Origin: JAUSNA01 sp964511965
GTDB lineage: Bacteria; Patescibacteriota; Microgenomatia; Levybacterales; GWA1-39-11
Direction: 5' to 3'
NCBI GenBank assembly: GCA_964511965.1
Contig: CAZEGF010000031.1
Coordinates: 1 to 32,487 of the forward strand
Length of the DNA stretch: 32,487 nt
Shown here: one piece after another, positions 30,049 through 32,487 of the stretch
Position numbering within the stretch: the first letter of the stretch is position 1
How the letters are laid out: the number at the start of each line of letters is the position of its first letter
The notes under the pieces: generated by a model
Told to the model about the DNA's origin: nothing
Seen by the model: the letters and a program-made list of their open reading frames with translations, nothing else
Databases searched by the model: none
Made by a program: the position numbers and the translations under genes

Positions 30049-31568
30049 AAGTACTTTTGAATCAGTGGATACTGCTTTCTATCAGGATTAATATTCTCAA
30101 TTTTTTCCTTCCAATCAATCAATATTTTTTCTAGATTATTAGCCACTTGAGGTTCAGATGAAACGATGTTATTTAATTCTAAAGGATCCTTTTTTAGATC
30201 ATATAGTTCTTTTTCCGGAATAACAATTTTTGTACCTGTTATATACCCCCACCACGACTCCTCTTCTAATGCTTTCTTGGAGTACCTTAAAATAAATTTC
30301 CAATTATCAGTTCTGACTGCAATATCTTTATTGCCAATTTGGGTTTTGATACCCCGCAAATTCATATCGGATGCAATCGCACTCTCCTCCCATAAAGGAT
30401 TTCTTTCGATAAATACCATGTTCCTATTATCTTTTTCTTGCCCACAATATAATGGAACTGTGCTATTACCCTGGACTTGTTTAGGAATCCCAATCCCCAA
30501 TAAATCTAATATGGTAGGTAAAACATCAACTGAACTTACTAACGAGTTGATTTGCTTTGAGATACTATCTGGATAAATAATCAGTAATGGAGTATGAACT
30601 TGGTTGTCACGTATATCGTAATGGGAAAAATATCCATGCTCACCGAAATCTTCACCATGTTCTGACTCTATAACTATAATTGTCTTTTGAAGAAGATTTC
30701 TCCTTTCAAGCTGAGAGTAAAGATCACCCAAAAAATCATCAAATTGGGTAATTCCATTATCATACATATCTACTATATACTGGACGTCTGAAGGAGTTAA
30801 CTTTTTCTTTTCGGGGTAAACTGTATTATTGTAAATGTTTTTAAATGTTCCCCACTCTAGAGTCTTATTTTTGAAATAACCGTTGTATTCTTTGCTGGTA
30901 TATAGGTCTTTAGCAAATAATCCATATGGCCAGTGAATACTTCCAACTGATATCCAGTTGAAAAATTTATTATTCTTTGAGATTTCCCACAATTTTGTAA
31001 TTGAGCTCATATCAGGAACTTTTCTTACGTCATATTGATTTAAAGACTTATCAAAGTGAGTGTAGGAATCAAATCCTCTATCAAAGCTTTGCAGTTCACG
31101 ATCATAATACCCAAATTCAGGTGAACTATGAACTGCATAGGTATTGTAAGAATCCTTTTTAAGAATTTGAGCAATTGTTAAATATTTATCTGACAAAGGT
31201 GCTTCAAACCTAGTGTAACCATTTGTAGAAGGATACATACCAGTCTGAAGAGACATTTCAGAAATTGGTGTAAGGTATGATGTAGTATAGAAATTCTTGT
31301 AAAGAACCCCATTCTTTGCCAATTTGTCAAAATTTGGAGTTGTATTGCGTTTGTAACCAAATGCCCCAACATGATCGGATCTTAGACTGTCAGCTGAAAT
31401 AAGAATTAAATTGCAATTAAAACACGTGGGTTTCTGCTGACATGAGAGTTTTTCTAGACTATTTTGCTGGAAAAAGAAATATCCGGCAATAGAAATTACG
31501 ATTATCAAAGAGGAAGCAAATATTAATCTATTCACATTCGCCGGCATATACTGGAAGACAGCCGACAT
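30045..31568 (-). CDS. Membrane-anchored sulfatase/alkaline-phosphatase-superfamily enzyme with Thr nucleophile position
   Basis: One membrane helix (about 13-33) is followed by three Cys (LSCQQKPTCFNC) and a sulfatase-fold domain. The start ILISADSLRSDHVGAFGY gives metal ligand D60. The CxPSR sulfatase signature is replaced by TPISE (T100-E104) before LQTGMYPSTNG. SEHGEDFGEHG (302-312) supplies metal ligands. With Thr in place of Cys/Ser, formylglycine cannot form, so a phosphotransferase or phosphodiesterase role, as in LTA-synthase and phosphoethanolamine-transferase relatives, is more likely than a sulfatase. The catalytic part is predicted to be extracellular. The start is ATG 31568, or ATG 31547 (codon 8); both overlap the upstream sulfatase-like gene, by 41 or 20 bases. 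Confidence 0.85.
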   Translation of the reverse strand: MSAVFQYMPANVNRLIFASSLIIVISIAGYFFFQQNSLEKLSCQQKPTCFNCNLILISADSLRSDHVGAFGYKRNTTPNFDKLAKNGVLYKNFYTTSYLTPISEMSLQTGMYPSTNGYTRFEAPLSDKYLTIAQILKKDSYNTYAVHSSPEFGYYDRELQSFDRGFDSYTHFDKSLNQYDVRKVPDMSSITKLWEISKNNKFFNWISVGSIHWPYGLFAKDLYTSKEYNGYFKNKTLEWGTFKNIYNNTVYPEKKKLTPSDVQYIVDMYDNGITQFDDFLGDLYSQLERRNLLQKTIIVIESEHGEDFGEHGYFSHYDIRDNQVHTPLLIIYPDSISKQINSLVSSVDVLPTILDLLGIGIPKQVQGNSTVPLYCGQEKDNRNMVFIERNPLWEESAIASDMNLRGIKTQIGNKDIAVRTDNWKFILRYSKKALEEESWWGYITGTKIVIPEKELYDLKKDPLELNNIVSSEPQVANNLEKILIDWKEKIENINPDRKQYPLIQKYF

Positions 31569-32487
31569 TCCATTCTTGACCTGGATTTTGCCCCATTTTG
31601 ATCATGTGATCTTTCACTTTTTTCTCAAGTGTTGCGGCAATATCTTTATTTGTTTCAGCCAAATTAACTTGTTCGCCTGGATCTTCATTTAAATTGTAAA
31701 GTTCCTGAGTTCCGCTTTCAAGGGTTAAGATATATTTCCAACCATTTGCTGTTCGTATTCCCCTTTTATGGGTAAAGTCACGGTAATCCGTCTCAAGATA
31801 AACATCCTCTTCACTTTCTTCTTGACCTTTTATAATTGGCCACAAGCTCTTTCCACGCAATTGAGAAGCATATTGCTTGTTTGGTTTAATACCCAAAACA
31901 TCCAAAAGAGTTGGAGCAATATCAATCGATGTTACTTGTTGAGTAATTTTCACTCCACCCTTCATTCCAGGAATCTTAAATACCAAAGGAACATGAACCA
32001 ATTCGTCATAAAGACTGTGCCCGTGATCTATCCCCTTGTGCTCATAAAACTCCTCTCCATGATCCGAAAGTATTATGATAATGGTATTTTTATCAAGACC
32101 CATGTTCTCAACTTCTTTCCAAAATGATGCAAATCGTCTATCACCCTCAAGTATCTTTGAATCATAGACACCTTTCCAAAAATCAACATCTTGAGGTGAT
32201 AGATCCAAGGGTTGTGTCAACTGCTCTTCGCGGAGTTTTGCCTCTTCCATGGGTGATCCTGTAAAAGGTCCCGTATAGTCTTTTGGAATAAATTCGCCCT
32301 TTTGAGGCAGAGTAAATTGACCATGAGCATCATATCCGTGAAGAAACATAAAGAATTTCTTGTCTTTGTTCTTTTTGAGCCAATCAATAGCATGCGTTGC
32401 AGAATTTTGTATTGACCCGAATTTTACCTCATCAGTGTACGTATCAAATCCATTTTTATACCCAAAAGCACCCCCAACCCCTGCATC
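31528..32487 (-). CDS. Second sulfatase-superfamily enzyme, 5' end beyond the window
   Basis: The frame is open from the window edge (32487) to the stop at 31528, about 319 codons. The ATG at 32349 is internal, because coding with sulfatase-like sequence (GAFGYKNGFDTY, then HAIDWLKKNKDKKFFMFLHG) continues upstream of it. Conserved parts are FMFLHGYDAHG, ILSDHGEEFYEHKGIDHGHS (metal ligands D and H), HVPLVFKIPG and a C-terminal end with ELYNLNEDPGEQVNL, typical of sulfatases. The nucleophile region is outside the window, so whether this one could be a true formylglycine sulfatase is open. It overlaps the next sulfatase-like gene, so the two are translationally coupled paralogues. Confidence 0.85.
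   Translation of the reverse strand, partial: DAGVGGAFGYKNGFDTYTDEVKFGSIQNSATHAIDWLKKNKDKKFFMFLHGYDAHGQFTLPQKGEFIPKDYTGPFTGSPMEEAKLREEQLTQPLDLSPQDVDFWKGVYDSKILEGDRRFASFWKEVENMGLDKNTIIIILSDHGEEFYEHKGIDHGHSLYDELVHVPLVFKIPGMKGGVKITQQVTSIDIAPTLLDVLGIKPNKQYASQLRGKSLWPIIKGQEESEEDVYLETDYRDFTHKRGIRTANGWKYILTLESGTQELYNLNEDPGEQVNLAETNKDIAATLEKKVKDHMIKMGQNPGQEWNVGCLPVYAGECE

Overview
The window is an AT-rich (visibly well under 40% GC), gene-dense bacterial segment. It is best explained as a Candidate Phyla Radiation (Patescibacteria) genome, most likely Microgenomates-like. The evidence is a ComEC channel split into two genes, several genes that appear to be transcribed without a leader and lack Shine-Dalgarno sites, many envelope proteins of unknown role, and one giant repetitive surface protein. 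TGA ends real genes (4928 and 11324), so the standard code applies and the UGA-Gly code of Gracilibacteria/Absconditabacteria is excluded. The lineage is an inference; no rRNA is present.

Layout. Positions 1-1449 (minus) hold a CheY-like receiver, a 202-residue protein of unknown function and the start of a membrane protein, separated by TAGT-rich spacers. Positions 1647-4064 (plus) are a two-gene unit: a large Nudix-type protein and a HAD phosphatase, behind a near-consensus promoter. Positions 4086-9592 (minus) carry the DNA-uptake genes comEC (two parts) and comEA, then leuS. From 9756 to 12706 (plus) lie a six-pass membrane protein, a secreted protein resembling WxL surface proteins, and a DUF916-like membrane-anchored partner. 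A 750-base AT-rich regulatory region precedes an 11.3-kb gene (13458-24734). It encodes a 3758-residue protein with two integrase core-binding-like domains in the presumed cytoplasm, one transmembrane helix and a very long repetitive extracellular fibre. A helical protein of unknown function (24731-25651, minus) follows. Next are two paralogous membrane-anchored leucine-rich-repeat proteins and a 926-residue vanadium-haloperoxidase/PAP2-like enzyme fused to VCBS/FG-GAP repeats and an ASPIC/UnbV end. The window closes with two overlapping sulfatase/alkaline-phosphatase-superfamily genes (minus), the second cut by the window edge.

How they fit together. Most of the right two thirds is cell-surface equipment: fibre, LRR proteins, extracellular enzyme, envelope phosphotransferase/hydrolase-like proteins and a WxL/DUF916-like pair. 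With the DNA-uptake genes this fits a small episymbiotic cell that depends on contact with, and import from, other cells. That role is inferred.

Most unusual signals. (1) A family of short palindromic elements at 6159-6282, 7524-7568 and 9657-9685 shares an internal core, but its terminal arms differ in sequence while staying complementary. One copy lies in frame inside leuS. (2) leuS also carries a different 54-bp imperfect palindrome (exactly 18 codons), an AT-only palindrome and a 7-bp tandem repeat. (3) The giant fibre has tandem recombinase-type DNA-binding domains and no recombinase catalytic domain. (4) Vanadium-haloperoxidase/PAP2 and CRTAC1-like modules are fused in one protein. (5) A long imperfect hairpin with repeated TGAACGTC motifs lies at 10401-10530.
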